A stretch of DNA of 64,000 nt from Pochonia chlamydosporia 170. Its lineage: Eukaryota; Ascomycota; Sordariomycetes; Hypocreales; Clavicipitaceae. The DNA lies in assembly GCF_001653235.2 (NCBI RefSeq), contig NC_035790.1, forward strand, positions 5,890,001-5,954,000, read 5' to 3'. The first letter of the stretch is position 1, and every line of letters begins with the position of its first letter. The translations under genes were made by a program, and so were the position numbers. Shown one piece after another: positions 23,578 to 35,255 of the stretch. The notes under the pieces are model-generated. The model worked only from the letters and a program-made list of their open reading frames with translations, made no database searches and was not told the origin of the DNA.

Positions 23578-26182
23578 TGGGCACAATTGGCGGTTGACTG
23601 CTCGGCTTTGAGATTAACCAAGGCATGATCTGATCAGGTCTCAATATCAGAGTGCAGTCCATGTCTGGTTGAACGGTTGGCAGACATTTGGGATGGACTG
23701 TGCGTTCAGTCTGCTACATCAGCTTGCGGGTTCAACATTGAATATCACCAGGCATGCCGTCACTACTCCATAGTCCATGCCTGCGTGCCTAATAAATATT
23801 CAACATCCGCATCTCGCGCCAATATCGTAGTGCTTTCCTCCCACACTAGAGAAGCAATTCTTACGATGGTCTAGAATTCTACACGCTTAATTTATCAAAT
23901 TATTCAAGACACAAGAACAAGATATCAAACCATGACATTTTGTAGAGCGCAATAAACAATGTATCTAACTGCTGGTCTTGCAACTTATGAACCACCAGAC
24001 CTGTTTCTGGACCGTTCGACTCGTCAAGACGCAGTTCGGGGAACTATATGCTTTTCTCTTACGGTTTAGGACTTGAAAGCCACTGCTCTACCTATCTCGA
24101 TATCTAGTATGTGATATTCGTTCCATCCGAAATGACTCTGTGAAAGCAAATCTCAGGGCCAAGTACTTTTCGGTTGCTGTTGAGAAGGTCGTTTTCATCT
24201 CCCAAGTATTTCCTTGCCATTCGCTCCACTTCTAAAGACCAGTTAGTTGACTCAACGTGCCCGGCTCCTTCAGAGACTAGCCCTTGATGGCGGTGTTAGT
24301 TACCAGAGAGTCAATATGTCCCAGATGTTCAACTCAAAGTTGACCAACAAGCAAGCAACCACGCCCACCATCGATCAATCAACCTTCATTCACCTCCTCG
24401 CAGCTCCAGCTGTGCTCTCTCTAAAGCCAGAAAACATCGCAATTTTCTTTCGAGGCAAAGAGCCAAGAGGAAGGACCGCAGACCGTTACCGCACAAATTT
24501 CCGAGGAGCACCTCTCAAGACGACAGCTCTTATGGATATTTACGGGTTGTAGCGAAGTCACTTGACTTTACAATTCAGATACAGTAGTAGCACTCCCCAT
24601 AGTGGCCATCTTAGATTATGTCAAACCCAGGTCAGCCATTTGATGTCAGTATGTGGCTAAGCAGACTCCCAAGAATCCTCAATAGTAACGCCCCAAGCTG
24701 TTTAAGCGCAAGCATGATACCTCCTGTGGTAACTTCGAGCACGATACCGAAAGCCTGCTATTTTCTGGTTTGGTAAAGGAAAGGAAAGGGAATATTTGCA
24801 GTTAACAAACAACATGACTTTTGCGAGACTAGACGTGTTCCAGTCTTCGGTTGTACTAGCTGGTGGACGTCAAAACAACAAATGCTCATGGGGCCAGCAC
24901 TCACACGGTATACAGCATGCATATAGCCTTTGGCCAAAGATAGTTGATTACAGCCAAGTACATACAAACACATTACCACACATTTAGGTACAGTCGGCGA
25001 TATGCGGCACCTCTTAGTCTATCAAAGATTGTCACCATCCAGTATATACTCCGACTTCGTCAACACGAGCTGTTCCGACCTTCCTGCCCTGCTCTGAGCA
25101 TCTTCCTTCCTTCTCCTCTTCTTCCTCTTCAATGACACCTGCAGCCTTCTTCCTCGATACAAGAAAGGGACATGGAAGTCCTGCGTCCCAATACAAAACA
25201 GTCCCTGCGGCTCCCCCACCATACAAAAATAAGCTTGGGACCCAAAGTGGCAGAAGATCCCTAATAGAAGCTCGCCTCAGACCCTCTTGACGGCAGACAG
25301 CAGTTCGGATAACAGAGAGTCATCCTGCTGAGCAACCTTTTAACTTGGATTCATCATTGGTAATTCTTCAAAGGTCGGTGGGATGCGATTTAAACAAAAA
25401 AAAAAAAAGTCCCACTCTGAGAACTGCCAAAGGCAGTCTCCCGTGGTAACACCGAGCACGGTGACTGTATCTCCCCCCTTTCCTGCTTGACAGGTGAAGA
25501 GGTTCTTTTATAGTCGGCTTACAGGCTGGTGTTTGGGTTACGTGTTAAGATCATCGTATTTGACGCTACTACATACGCCGCAGCTCTTACCCAAAGGCTT
25601 AGGTACTTGGCCAAAGGCTTTTGACCATTCAATTTTGACTTTCTGACTCACTAATATGATGCTCCCTATTTGACAAACATTTATTTAGTAAATTGCGTAT
25701 TGAACGAGCACTCCGTTTAATGTACAGATCTCAACCACATGCTACGATTTAGCACTAAATATACATTAGGTGTGATCTTAGACTTGAGTTTGATCGGTCC
25801 GTGGAGTGAGTAGCATCCTCCCTTTTGCAATTGGCGATTGTCACTAGTAGACAATTACCTTCGAATCGCACAAAATACTCCGTGATCTCCTTGAAGATGA
25901 CGGCTCACGCTGCACAGCGTCAACCCAGGACATGCAACCTCCTCAACCGAGACGCATCCCGGGCATGCAGTGCCACAACCATAAGCACACACACATACCA
26001 GCTACCCAAAGTTAGAGCGGTTGGGTGAAGCAAACGCAGCAGGGAGGGCCGCGTGAACCTACACAATGTGTCACCTAGTAGGCGTGAGCGTATCTAGCAT
26101 CTCGGTCTAGGTAGGTGTACGATACGAAGCCGCCAAAGCAGCGACATGTTCCGCGTGGCAAGTTGTAGTAGTTGACTCTGTT
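23578..26182. other. gene-poor region with degenerate repeats
   Basis: No convincing gene is seen. Two related ~25-bp stretches sharing TGGTAAC and CGAGCACG lie near 24727 and 25443. CCAAAGGCTT is repeated at 25591 and 25611, with an inverted counterpart (AGCCTTTGGCCAA) near 24927. A poly-A run lies near 25397. This could be old transposon debris, but no termini or transposase are visible. Confidence 0.45.
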
Positions 26183-27723
26183 CTATAACATGAAATCACT
26201 TCCAATCTCACTACCATCGAGCTGCAGTGGCTGCGGCGCCAACCCTTCGTCAGTAGCACTAAATTTCCAGAAACTCGTATCCGCCCTAAACGTAGTTTTC
26301 ATGTACTTTGAGAAGCTAAGCGGCCACTCGATATACGGCCGATACATTTCCGGCAGCGTATCGTGAATATTCTGCATCCACATAAGGGCCATGACATTGC
26401 GGGCGTCGTAACGATGCCGCGTCTCGTGGAAGGCTACCTCTGGTCCTTCCTCCCACGCGCAGATTGTGCGGCTCATGATGATGTCGAGGAGGAGCATGTG
26501 GACAATGACTAGGCGCGCGATATGATTGTTCGGGTCGATGAAGGAGGCGAATTCTGCGGCTGATAAACGGCCAGCTTTTTCGTGGAGGAAGGAATGCTCC
26601 CGGAAACCTGTGTGTGATTAGCAAGTGAGGTATTGATAAGGCGAGGGGTGTTTGGCGTCCAACATTCGTAGAGATTAGTGGTGGCAGATGTGACTATTCG
26701 GCGCATCATGGCAATATGTTCAATGTCAATCACGCTGTGGCACAAGGGGCCGAGCTGTTCGAGACTGGTGCAGAAGCCGTCTGCGATGGATTCGTCTAGT
26801 AGTGGGAGGCGCTGCTCGTCTGATGCCGCTACCCAGGATGCTTTTTCAATGTAGACGTCTCTTTCGAATGTTTTGAATGTCGAGTTTTCGAGATCATCTA
26901 CCACATGTGTACCGACTAGAAAGCCTGCGTGGCAGCAACATCATTAGCACAAAACGTTTCACGAATTTGCACATGTGGAAACAGCAGGAGACATACATCC
27001 ACGGGTCATGGTGAGGAAATCTATAAGGCCATCTGGCATATGCGCCGCCTGAAAAGTAAGAGTCAGAATGGCAGCAAACGCCGCCTCAGTATCGGGAATA
27101 GACAGCTTCGGCTTCGACAGGAACTTGTTTAGTCTCTCTATGGCCGTCACTCTATGCTGCAGAGCAGAGTGCTTGAAATCCCCTGGAGAAAGCAAGCTCA
27201 GATGCGAGGCACCAAGTCCCAGCATCGAATGGATTAAAAAGTCGTACTGTTCGTCAAGATCAGCGGCATATTCTCCCGGTCTTTCATGAAGACTCACCTC
27301 ATGCGACATCTGTGAAATATACTGCCACACCCGTCTCCCGCCCACAGGTAACGGCGGAAACGCAGAGATAAGAAAATGCTGAAAGAAGCGCAAGTCGGTA
27401 AACCCAAAAGACCCGGGATGCATAGACAACGGCTGAGGAATCGGCGATGTCACCACGATCGCCGCTCGTTGTTGCGCTTCACTCCGATGTGCTCCCCTCG
27501 TCTGAGGGTACTCGCACTCAAGTCCTAGCCGCTTACATGGTCCGCAGAAGGGCGTCACCTCGTCACATTTGACTTTTCGTCGCTTGCAGTTTGGGCAACC
27601 TGCCCGGGACTTGGTGTGGCCTTTTCTTGGGATGGGGCGTCGTTTGCCGGTTGTGGGTTGCTGGTGGTTGCTGGGCGAGGGGGATGAAGACCCCGAGCTG
27701 GGGGTGTACTCATATTCAGACAT
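26183..27723 (-). CDS. Zn2Cys6 transcription factor (Upc2-like architecture)
   Basis: Three exons on minus (26997-27723, 26664-26924, 26183-26607) give 470 residues. A Ser/Pro-rich N-terminus is followed by a basic Zn2Cys6 cluster at residues 43-70, with spacing C-x2-C-x6-C-x6-C-x2-C-x6-C (CPNCKRRKVKC then CGPCKRLGLEC). This binds two zinc ions and usually CGG triplets in DNA. The rest resembles the fungal-specific regulatory domain of sterol-uptake-control-type regulators, including DEQYDFLIHSMLGLGASHL and FQAAHMPDGLIDFLTMTRGC. Intron 1 starts GTATGT and ends GCAG. Intron 2 starts with the weaker GTTGGA and ends CACAG, chosen because it restores the frame into FREHSFLHEK. The target genes are unknown, and sterol regulation should not be assumed from this similarity. 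Confidence 0.85.
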
Positions 27724-28377
27724 TTACGTTACTCGGATGGATGTTGGTTTTTCCGAGGGAGATGAAATAAATGATTCAAGAGCTCGATTTTGGTGTTTTG
27801 CTCTTCTGCTTCATGTCGTGCTCTTACTTGGCGATATCATGGGTGCGCCTTTGGACCAAAAGAGGCTGAAGTCAGCTCTCAGCCCTATTGGCTTGGAGTA
27901 AGCAGGGGGTTATGCTGCCCGACTCCGAGACTATTGCAAGTTGACTAGCGATGATGGAGATGGGGAAGCCACGCAATGGACCTGGTGCTTGTTACGAAGC
28001 ATGTTGCAAGGGATACGCGGTCGCAGCCATTTTGGGCGTCGACATGACGACACTTGCACACCTTAAAGTGTACCTTGTCTGTCTGCATTACCGGGAGCAG
28101 ACCCTGGTTTTCCGGGATTGAAGGCTTGGCGGTTCCTGGCTGCATTGTGTGACATTGAATTGACAATTGCTGTTCGATGGTGAGTGGTTGGTCAGTTGGT
28201 CAGTTGTGTTGCTGGAACGAATGGATAAACACTAGAAGCGCACATCACGTAACAAACTACCAGCACCCCAAGATTAATGTGGTCGACTCGGTGGCGAGTC
28301 GAAGCAACGTCTATTCTGCCATTACTTTTTTTACCTTTAACCTTTTTGGTATATTCCCTTTTTCTACCATGACTCGT
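27724..28377. other. intergenic between regulator and CCT5
   Basis: Contains the promoter of the Zn2Cys6 gene and the 3' flank of CCT5, both of which are on minus. No other feature is recognised. Confidence 0.5.
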
Positions 28378-30294
28378 CTAAAAGTCGTCGTCTCCAGAAC
28401 CCGCCACAATGACATTGTTCACCTTTAGAACCATGCGACATAATTGTGTAGCCAGTTGAAGCTGCTGCTTCTTTCCAATCAACGGGTCAATAACAAAGGC
28501 TTCCTTCATATCGTTGTCGCCACGTCCCATGCAGTCCACGCCAAGCTTGCCGCGGCTGTTGGAGCCAGCCTTGACTTGCTGGCTCTTCACTTCAGCAAGG
28601 GTTGAGATGGGGTTGAGGCCACTGTTCTCCGCCAGCGTCATGGGGACGGTATCCAGGGCTTCAGAGAATGCACGCATGGCGTACTGCTCGAGGCCGGGCG
28701 TCTTGACGGCGGCATCCTCGACTGCCAGGGAGCAGGCAATCTCGGCGGCACCACCACCGTAGACGACTCGGTTGTCACGCACCAAGTTGCGCACGACACA
28801 CAAGGCATCGTGGAGCGATCGCTTAGCTTCGTCGATAATCTGAATATATGAGTTAGCAATGAATGCTCAGTTCAGAGCCGAAAATGAGTCAAAGACATAC
28901 CATCTTGTTGCTGCCGCGGCAGAAAACAGTTACAGCACGAGTGTTGGCGCACTCCTCAATGACCAACATCTTCTCTCTTGTGGTACCAAATGTCATCTCT
29001 CTGACAACACCTGCGGAGCCAAGCTTCTCGGGTTTGAGGTCTTCAAAACGAGGTACTATTCTGCCGTTGGTGGCAATGGCAATCAGCTCAATCTCAGGGC
29101 CACCAACCCAACGGACGGCGGGAAGGCCGTTTTGCAAAAGCAAGTGGTTGGCTTCATCATCAAATCCCCACTGGCAAATGGCCAAATTGGCACCTGTGTC
29201 CTTGACTTGCTGAATCATCTCAATGAACTTTTCCCTCTCGTAGTTTTGCAGCTTCTTGAATTCCTCGACGCTGGTGATTTCGAGTTTGTGCTTAGTCTTG
29301 GGCTTCGGCGGCTCAAAGGCGCATGTCAGGATGGCAATCTTGGCGTCCCGCACCTCGGAAGGCATCTGTGGGTGAGAAAAGTCCTTGTCGACAATGACAC
29401 CCTTGACCAGCAATGTGTCTTCAAGCGAGCCTCCAACCTTGCCATCGACCTTGATCAGCTCGAAATCGACGTCCTTTCGCTCCAAGTCAGCCACCGACAG
29501 GACAGCGTCCACAGCAATGTTGGCGAATTGGTCGTGCGCCTTGGAGACGATCTTGCTGCCCAAACTTGTCCGTGCCACCTTGACCAAGTTAGCAGTGTCT
29601 GTCTTTGTGAAATCGATCGTATCTGAAATTCTGTCGAGCTCCGCAACGGCAATGTCGCAAGCCTGGTCGTAACCATCGGCGATTCGGATTGGGTGGATGC
29701 CCTTATCAATGAGGTCGGCAGCTTGTTCGAGCAGGGCGCCAGCCAAGACGACAACGCCAGTGGTACCATCACCAATTTCGTCGTCTTGGGATTTTGAAAG
29801 CTCTACCAGTAGCTTGGCGACGTGGTTGCTCACTTCCATCTGCTGCAAAATGGTGGCGCCATCGTTGGTGACTGTGATGTCTCCATCGGATGAGATGAGG
29901 ATCTTGTCGAGGCCACGAGGGCCAAGGGAGGACTTGACGAGATTGGCTACAGTTCTAGCTGCAAGGATGTGGGATTTAACTGCCTCGTTTCCAAATTGAC
30001 GCTTCTTCTTCCCTTGGCTATGCGTTTGTCAGGGACTAGATTCGACTCGCAGACCGTTATTTGGATGAATGGCGGGGCTTACTCTCTGACGACGATAAAG
30101 GGACGGCCTTGCTCATCCTTCAAAAAGGTGGCTGTTCAAAGAGAGAGATCCACATATTAGCTTCGGGTGCGCAGTACGAGAGTATGAGATGGTGAAGTTA
30201 CCGTTGTTAGGATCCAAATCTAGTGAATTAGAATTAGCTTCTGCAGTGCACGATAACCCCTGGATGGCCACAAGTCAAACTTACTCAGCGTCAT
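28378..30294 (-). CDS. CCT5: chaperonin CCT/TRiC subunit epsilon
   Basis: Five coding exons on minus: 30285-30294 (10 nt), 30202-30219 (18 nt), 30083-30131, 28901-30017 and 28378-28839. Together they give 551 residues, the usual length for CCT5. The protein is one of the eight subunits of the cytosolic group II chaperonin that folds actin, tubulin and other proteins with ATP. Visible TCP-1 features are [31 protein letters not shown], the nucleotide-binding NDGATIL and GDGTT (residues ~108-112), and the C-terminal [28 protein letters not shown] and [10 protein letters not shown]. These match the epsilon subunit better than its paralogues. All introns have GT-AG ends and the phases join exactly. 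Divergent from HBS1 across 1062 bp. Confidence 0.95.
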
Positions 30295-31356
30295 GTTGGC
30301 GATGAGCTTTCCGTGGTGGTGGAAGCTCTAACCGACAGTGTCCAAAAACTTTTACTTGCCGACAGCAAAGAAGGACCCCGAAATTGATGATGGGCTGCAG
30401 CTTGGAGCTCGTCGTCGTGGCCGAATTTTTGGAATATTGGTGTTGCCTTGGGCTTGTCGCAGTGCGGGACACCGGGAAAAGAAATCTCCGCCGCCCGTTC
30501 AATGGGAGTTGCGACCAGGCAGAACGTGGTTGGGCTTCTGTTGGCTTCTGTGCGCGCGGCGGTCAGTGGGGATCCACAGTGGGCAACCTTGGGTCAAGTT
30601 CTGCTGGAAGTTAGTGAGGGGCAATTTCAAAGTGGCGTCAACTCTGGTGAGGTCACTTCAATGTTTGCACTGCTCCCGGACTTGGAGGCACATACAGTCT
30701 GATCAGGCTGGGCATCACAGACAAGTTGACTTCTGCAGCGCATGGTCTGGAAAGCTTAGGCACATGTGCAGGCACCTAGCTTCAGATTTGACTCCCAGCC
30801 CCAATCAAATCTTATCAAGTCAATGAGCTGCTGAACTCCAGTGCTGGTAGTGGGGTGAGCTGTCTGGTCAACTGGTACTTAAAGCACCCTGTGCCACTTG
30901 ACCAAGCTCAGCGTACCACCTCCACCAGCCAACACCTGTGCCCCTCCATCCAAGACCTCGACAACGACTTCTACAAATTGCCCCACGCTTCATCCGCAAT
31001 CTTCGAGTTTGGTTCTAAAGACAGACGCTCATTACCCGTTTCTAAGCCTCAGATAACGAGCTGGAGGTTAAGGACTACAGAAGCCTTCTGCCGTTACTCG
31101 CTCTTGATCCATTTTGCCTTCTTTCGTCCGTGGCTAGCGTTTCTGCATACATCTCTCTCTTTGCTTTGCTCTTGAAGTTGTATGTGTCATAGCCCGATCC
31201 CGAGTCCTTGTGACGCTTCACCGGTGCAAGCTAACCTTCCCAGCGATAACCAGTAACGTCTGTGGATTGCGCAGAGTTGATCCTAGCCATCGACATCCAA
31301 TCCGCTAGCATTTATCTCTAAATACCAAATTTCATACGAAGTCAACCTCATCAGCC
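30295..31356. promoter_or_regulatory. shared 5' region of CCT5 and HBS1
   Basis: This 1062-bp stretch separates two divergently transcribed housekeeping genes, so it must hold both promoters and 5' leaders. The right end is pyrimidine-rich. One copy of the recurrent 9-mer AACATTGAA (as TTCAATGTT) lies at 30657-30665. No other operator is identified. Confidence 0.5.
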
Positions 31357-33965
31357 ATGGCTCCCGCCGACTACTACGACGATGACGATCTATACGATGA
31401 GGAAGCAGATGAGGGGGAGCAGGAGGATGAACTGAGCCCCGAGGACAAGGCAGCCATGGAGAAAGGCACCGCGGATGTGAAGAAGTCCCTTGGTGCTAAT
31501 GCCACCAAGGTAACGGTCAAACAGATACAAGACGCATTATGGCACTACTACTACGACGTCGACAAATCTGTCGCCTACTTAAGCAAGACGTTTATTGCAC
31601 CACCGCCGCCTAAACCTACCCCGAAAAAAGCCCCAGAGAGTAAGTTGCATGAATTCTCGTTTTCATCATCGCTCGGCCTGTTTGTAAGATCGTCTGGAGC
31701 TGCGAACCGATTGCCTTGGTCAGACTCATTGCCGGACCCTCCGCCTTGTAGTACATTCAGCTACAGGTCAAACGCGAATCCTGTCCAAGACGAATTTAGT
31801 GATATGCCGTGGCTGAACACACCTGAGAGCCGTCAAGCCATGCTGATAGCACCCTCGAAGCCACGAGGCGGATTGCTTGGCGGAGCTGGAGACGCTCCAA
31901 AAATGTCCAAGCTCCAAGCTCTTGCGGCTGCGAGAAAAAAGAAGAACGATGACAAGAAGGAGCAAGCAAAGTCTTCACAAGCAGAAAGTGGCTTGAAGAG
32001 ATTATCAATTGCAGATGCATCTCCAAAAGAGAATGATGAGAGAGCTTCAAGTCCTGCGAAAAGGCAGCGTGTCCCGGATGCACAGGCGGCTCCGTCGCTG
32101 GCAACTTTGGATGGAGGCAGCTCTCGGAGTGAAGGTCCTCAAGAACCACACCCCGATCCCGTCCACATTGAAGTTGTTCGCGCTCTACAGGAGCCGCCAG
32201 AGATAGAACCATCGCCCCCAATTCAACAGGATGAAGAAACCGTAAAACCATTTGCCCAGTCAGCCCCATCCGCCTTCGCCAAGACCCTTTTCGGATCTGC
32301 TCCAGATGATCGACAAGCAAACAGGCCTGATTTTTATGCAATGCCTTATACATCCTCATCTTCCTTCCTCGCTGCAGCATTCTCCGAGCCTAGCCCGGAT
32401 GACGTCGTTCTGGCTGCGCAGGCAAAAGGTTCGAACTTTGCGAGGGAAAAATAACAAGCTAATTCTAATATTTCCTCAGCCGGAAAGAAGACGGTAGCTC
32501 CTGCCAAGGGAACATCCACGCCCACCAAAAAGGACAAGAAGGCCGACGTTGCATCCAAAGATGTGGATGTGAGCAATGGCATCTCGAACTTAAAGGTCAG
32601 CGATGTGCCGCCACCAAAGAGCAAGGGCCTTGACGTGGCCAAAGAGTATGAGAAAAGCAACAGCAAGAAGAGCATAAGCTTTGTCGTTGTCGGTATGTTA
32701 AAGCTACAAGACTTGGCATTTTGAGCGCCTCAAAAGATGCTAATGTGTGATCAGGCCACGTCGATGCTGGTAAGAGCACGCTTATGGGGCGTCTTCTGCT
32801 TGAATTGAAATATGTCCAAGAGCGTACAGTGGACAAGTATCGCAGGCAAGCAGAGAAGTCGGGAAAGCAGTCCTTTGCTCTTGCTTGGGTCATGGACCAA
32901 AGAACGGAAGAAAGGGAACGAGGTGTCACAATCGACATCGCCACAAACCACTTCGAGACCCCAAATACGAAATTTACCATCCTGGACGCGCCTGGTCATA
33001 GGGATTTTGTGCCGAATATGATTGCAGGCGCAAGCCAGGCCGATTTCGCCATTCTTGTCATTGACGCAAATACTGGAGCTTACGAAAAGGGTCTCAAGGG
33101 ACAAACAAGAGAGCACGTGTTGTTGCTGCGCAGTCTTGGCGTCCAACGCATCATTGTCGCCGTCAATAAACTCGACATGGTTGGTTGGTCAAAAGCTCGA
33201 TTCGACGAGATTTCCGACCAAATCAGCGGCTTTCTCACTGGGCTAGGGTTTCAAAGCAAACTAATCAGCTTTGTGCCCATATCCGGCCTGAATGGGGATA
33301 ACATTGCAAACAAGACTGAGGACGCATCAGCGGCATGGTATGAGGGACCAACGTTAATTAAGGCGCTGGAAGACTCGGAGCCGTCGTCGGCTCTTGCCAT
33401 CACGAAACCCTTCCGCATGTCGATTTCGGAAATGTTTCGATCACAGCAACAGGGTACAACAACACTAGCTGGTCGCATAGATGCAGGCAACGTTCAAATC
33501 GGCGACGCGGTCATTGTACAGCCCAGCGGAGAGCCTGCGTATATAAAATCTATCATGGTCGATTCGGAGGCTCAAGAATGGGCAGTTGCTGGTCAAAGTG
33601 TCACCATCGCCTTGACTGACATTGACCCCATTCATATCCGTGTCGGTGACATTCTATGCAGCGCGGTGAACCCAATTAGCGTTGGCGACACGTTCACTAT
33701 GAAAGCTATGGCGTTTGAGCATCTGATGCCGATGCCAGTGGACCTTCACCGTGGTCGTCTGCATGCGGCAGGGCAAATCGCCTCAATACCGGCAACGCTC
33801 GACAAGGCTACAGGCGAGATTGTCAAGAAGAAGCCCAAGATTGTTCAGCCCGGGGGCGTGGCTCGCGTGATGATTAAACTGGGGGCCAAGGTACCTTTGG
33901 AAAAGGGACAAAGGGTTGTCCTTCGCAGTGGAGGAGAAACTATTGCGGCAGGCTTACTAGAATAA
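31357..33965 (+). CDS. HBS1: Hbs1-like ribosome-rescue GTPase (possible HBS1/SKI7 dual gene)
   Basis: Proposed exons 31357-31639, 31724-32428, 32480-32692 and 32755-33965 give 803 residues. The acidic N-terminus is followed by the Hbs1 N-domain (VKQIQDALWHYYYDVDKSVAYL). A long linker contains DMPWLNTP, RGGLLGG and SKLQALAAARKKK. A translation-factor GTPase core follows: GHVDAGKST (~401-409), ERERGVTID, DAPGHRDF (~478-485) and NKLD (~538-541), then the two beta-barrel domains. With Dom34/Pelota, Hbs1 splits ribosomes stalled on mRNA (no-go and non-stop decay). The first intron (31640-31723, GTAAGT...CAG) is 84 nt with no in-frame stop, so its retention would add 28 residues. Exon 2 is a multiple of three between phase-1 introns and could be skipped in frame. 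Confidence 0.92.
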
Positions 33966-35255
33966 GTGCACTCGGGATCTAAAGGATTATTGCGCTGTTG
34001 AGTCAAATCGGAGAAAAGAATTATAGGAGTTCATGCATAGATCAGTCACAGCTAAGCTAAGCTCGAGAGTTGGATAGCAAAAATAAGGACAGATATCACA
34101 ACACCGGCCAGGATTCGCCACCAAGTTAGCTGCTTCGTCTACAATCAGCCATAAGAGTCATCTAGTGGATGATTTCAGTGTGGCTACGTGATGATGTATC
34201 ATGGCATAGTAAGACGTTGATTGAGAACATTCTCGAAGTCCCCACATGAGGCTCTCGTGAGCAGACTGTGCCTGCATCGTACATCATGCGCAGTGAGCAA
34301 CAAAGAGCTTTTGCAACTGTGTCTCTTTGTGTTATTTCAAAGCTGTCGTGACAGCATGAATGAAGGTCCATAAGCGATATTGGTTGAGTCATTGCGGCGG
34401 GAGCATTATCAAAGTGGCGATATCTCAGTTGGAGTCGGTGGCGTGGTTGATAACACAGAGTATGTGCCAGCATATGGAGCAAACCGAAACGGGTAGACTT
34501 CAAGGGGACAGATTGTAATGTTCCATCCCATGATGCCAACCATGAAGCAAGTGGCCAGGTCAACCAGCACGGCTTGGCCCTGGTTGGTTTCCAAAGTCGC
34601 TGGTGGCACTTGTGGTGTGGCCAGTGTCAGTGGGAAGAGGTCTGAGATGGAACACAGTGGCGCCAACGATAGGCTAAGGATGTGCCGGACTCAGTGCGGG
34701 TTATTGTCTTGGCACTGTTTTCGGTACAGGTGCCGCGGACTGGTTGCCGTATGGAAATAGCGAAAGGTGGCGGGTACATGACGTGAGGGGCCACTTGAGC
34801 CTGCCCCAATGCCCCTTGTTCACCAACAAGCAGACACCTGAACACACAATGGAAGCGAGCAAGCGTACAGTGCGAGATCCACTGGTACCCTCCATGGCCA
34901 GACCCCTGTCACGTGGGGCAGTCTCTGGGGAGTCAGGCCCGCCAGGAACCTTACGTGAAATCTGGCCTTTTTGTGCACTCTTTTGGACACCTCGACATTT
35001 TTTTTGGAGCACCGCTTATTCTTAAGCCATCGCGCCGCTTCTTCTCCCTCTGAACCCCGTCTTGTTTTCTTCATTCCTCAACTTCAACCTCCAATTGATA
35101 CCCATACCACCCCTCTGGTGAAGACGCTGGCTTGAGGATCAAGAGAACCTCGCTGCGTAACGCTTTTACTTTCTTCTTTTCCCGTATTTTGTTGATATCC
35201 GCTGCCTCATCGAGATAGTTTCGAACTCACAGTACACACAACCCCCCCTTCTACA
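33966..35255. other. intergenic between HBS1 and BiP, including the BiP promoter
   Basis: No gene is seen. The last ~250 bp before the BiP ATG are rich in CT tracts, typical of leaders of strongly expressed fungal genes. A CACGTG core lies at 34910-34915. Confidence 0.5.
34909..34917. promoter_or_regulatory. candidate bZIP/UPR element upstream of BiP
   Basis: TCACGTGGG contains an ACGT core of the kind bound by bZIP factors such as Hac1/HacA, about 340 bp upstream of the BiP start. BiP genes are classic unfolded-protein-response targets. The match is short and the assignment is an inference from context. Confidence 0.25.

Noticed and set aside
28859..29626. 255-residue plus-strand frame across the CCT5 gene
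   Set aside because: It is the antisense shadow of the conserved CCT5 exon 4 and intron, without family resemblance.
31724..31767. later AG acceptors (TTGTAG, TTCAG, TACAG) for HBS1 intron 1
   Set aside because: With the GTAAGT donor at 31640 they shift the frame away from the conserved linker. Only the acceptor ending at 31723 keeps it.
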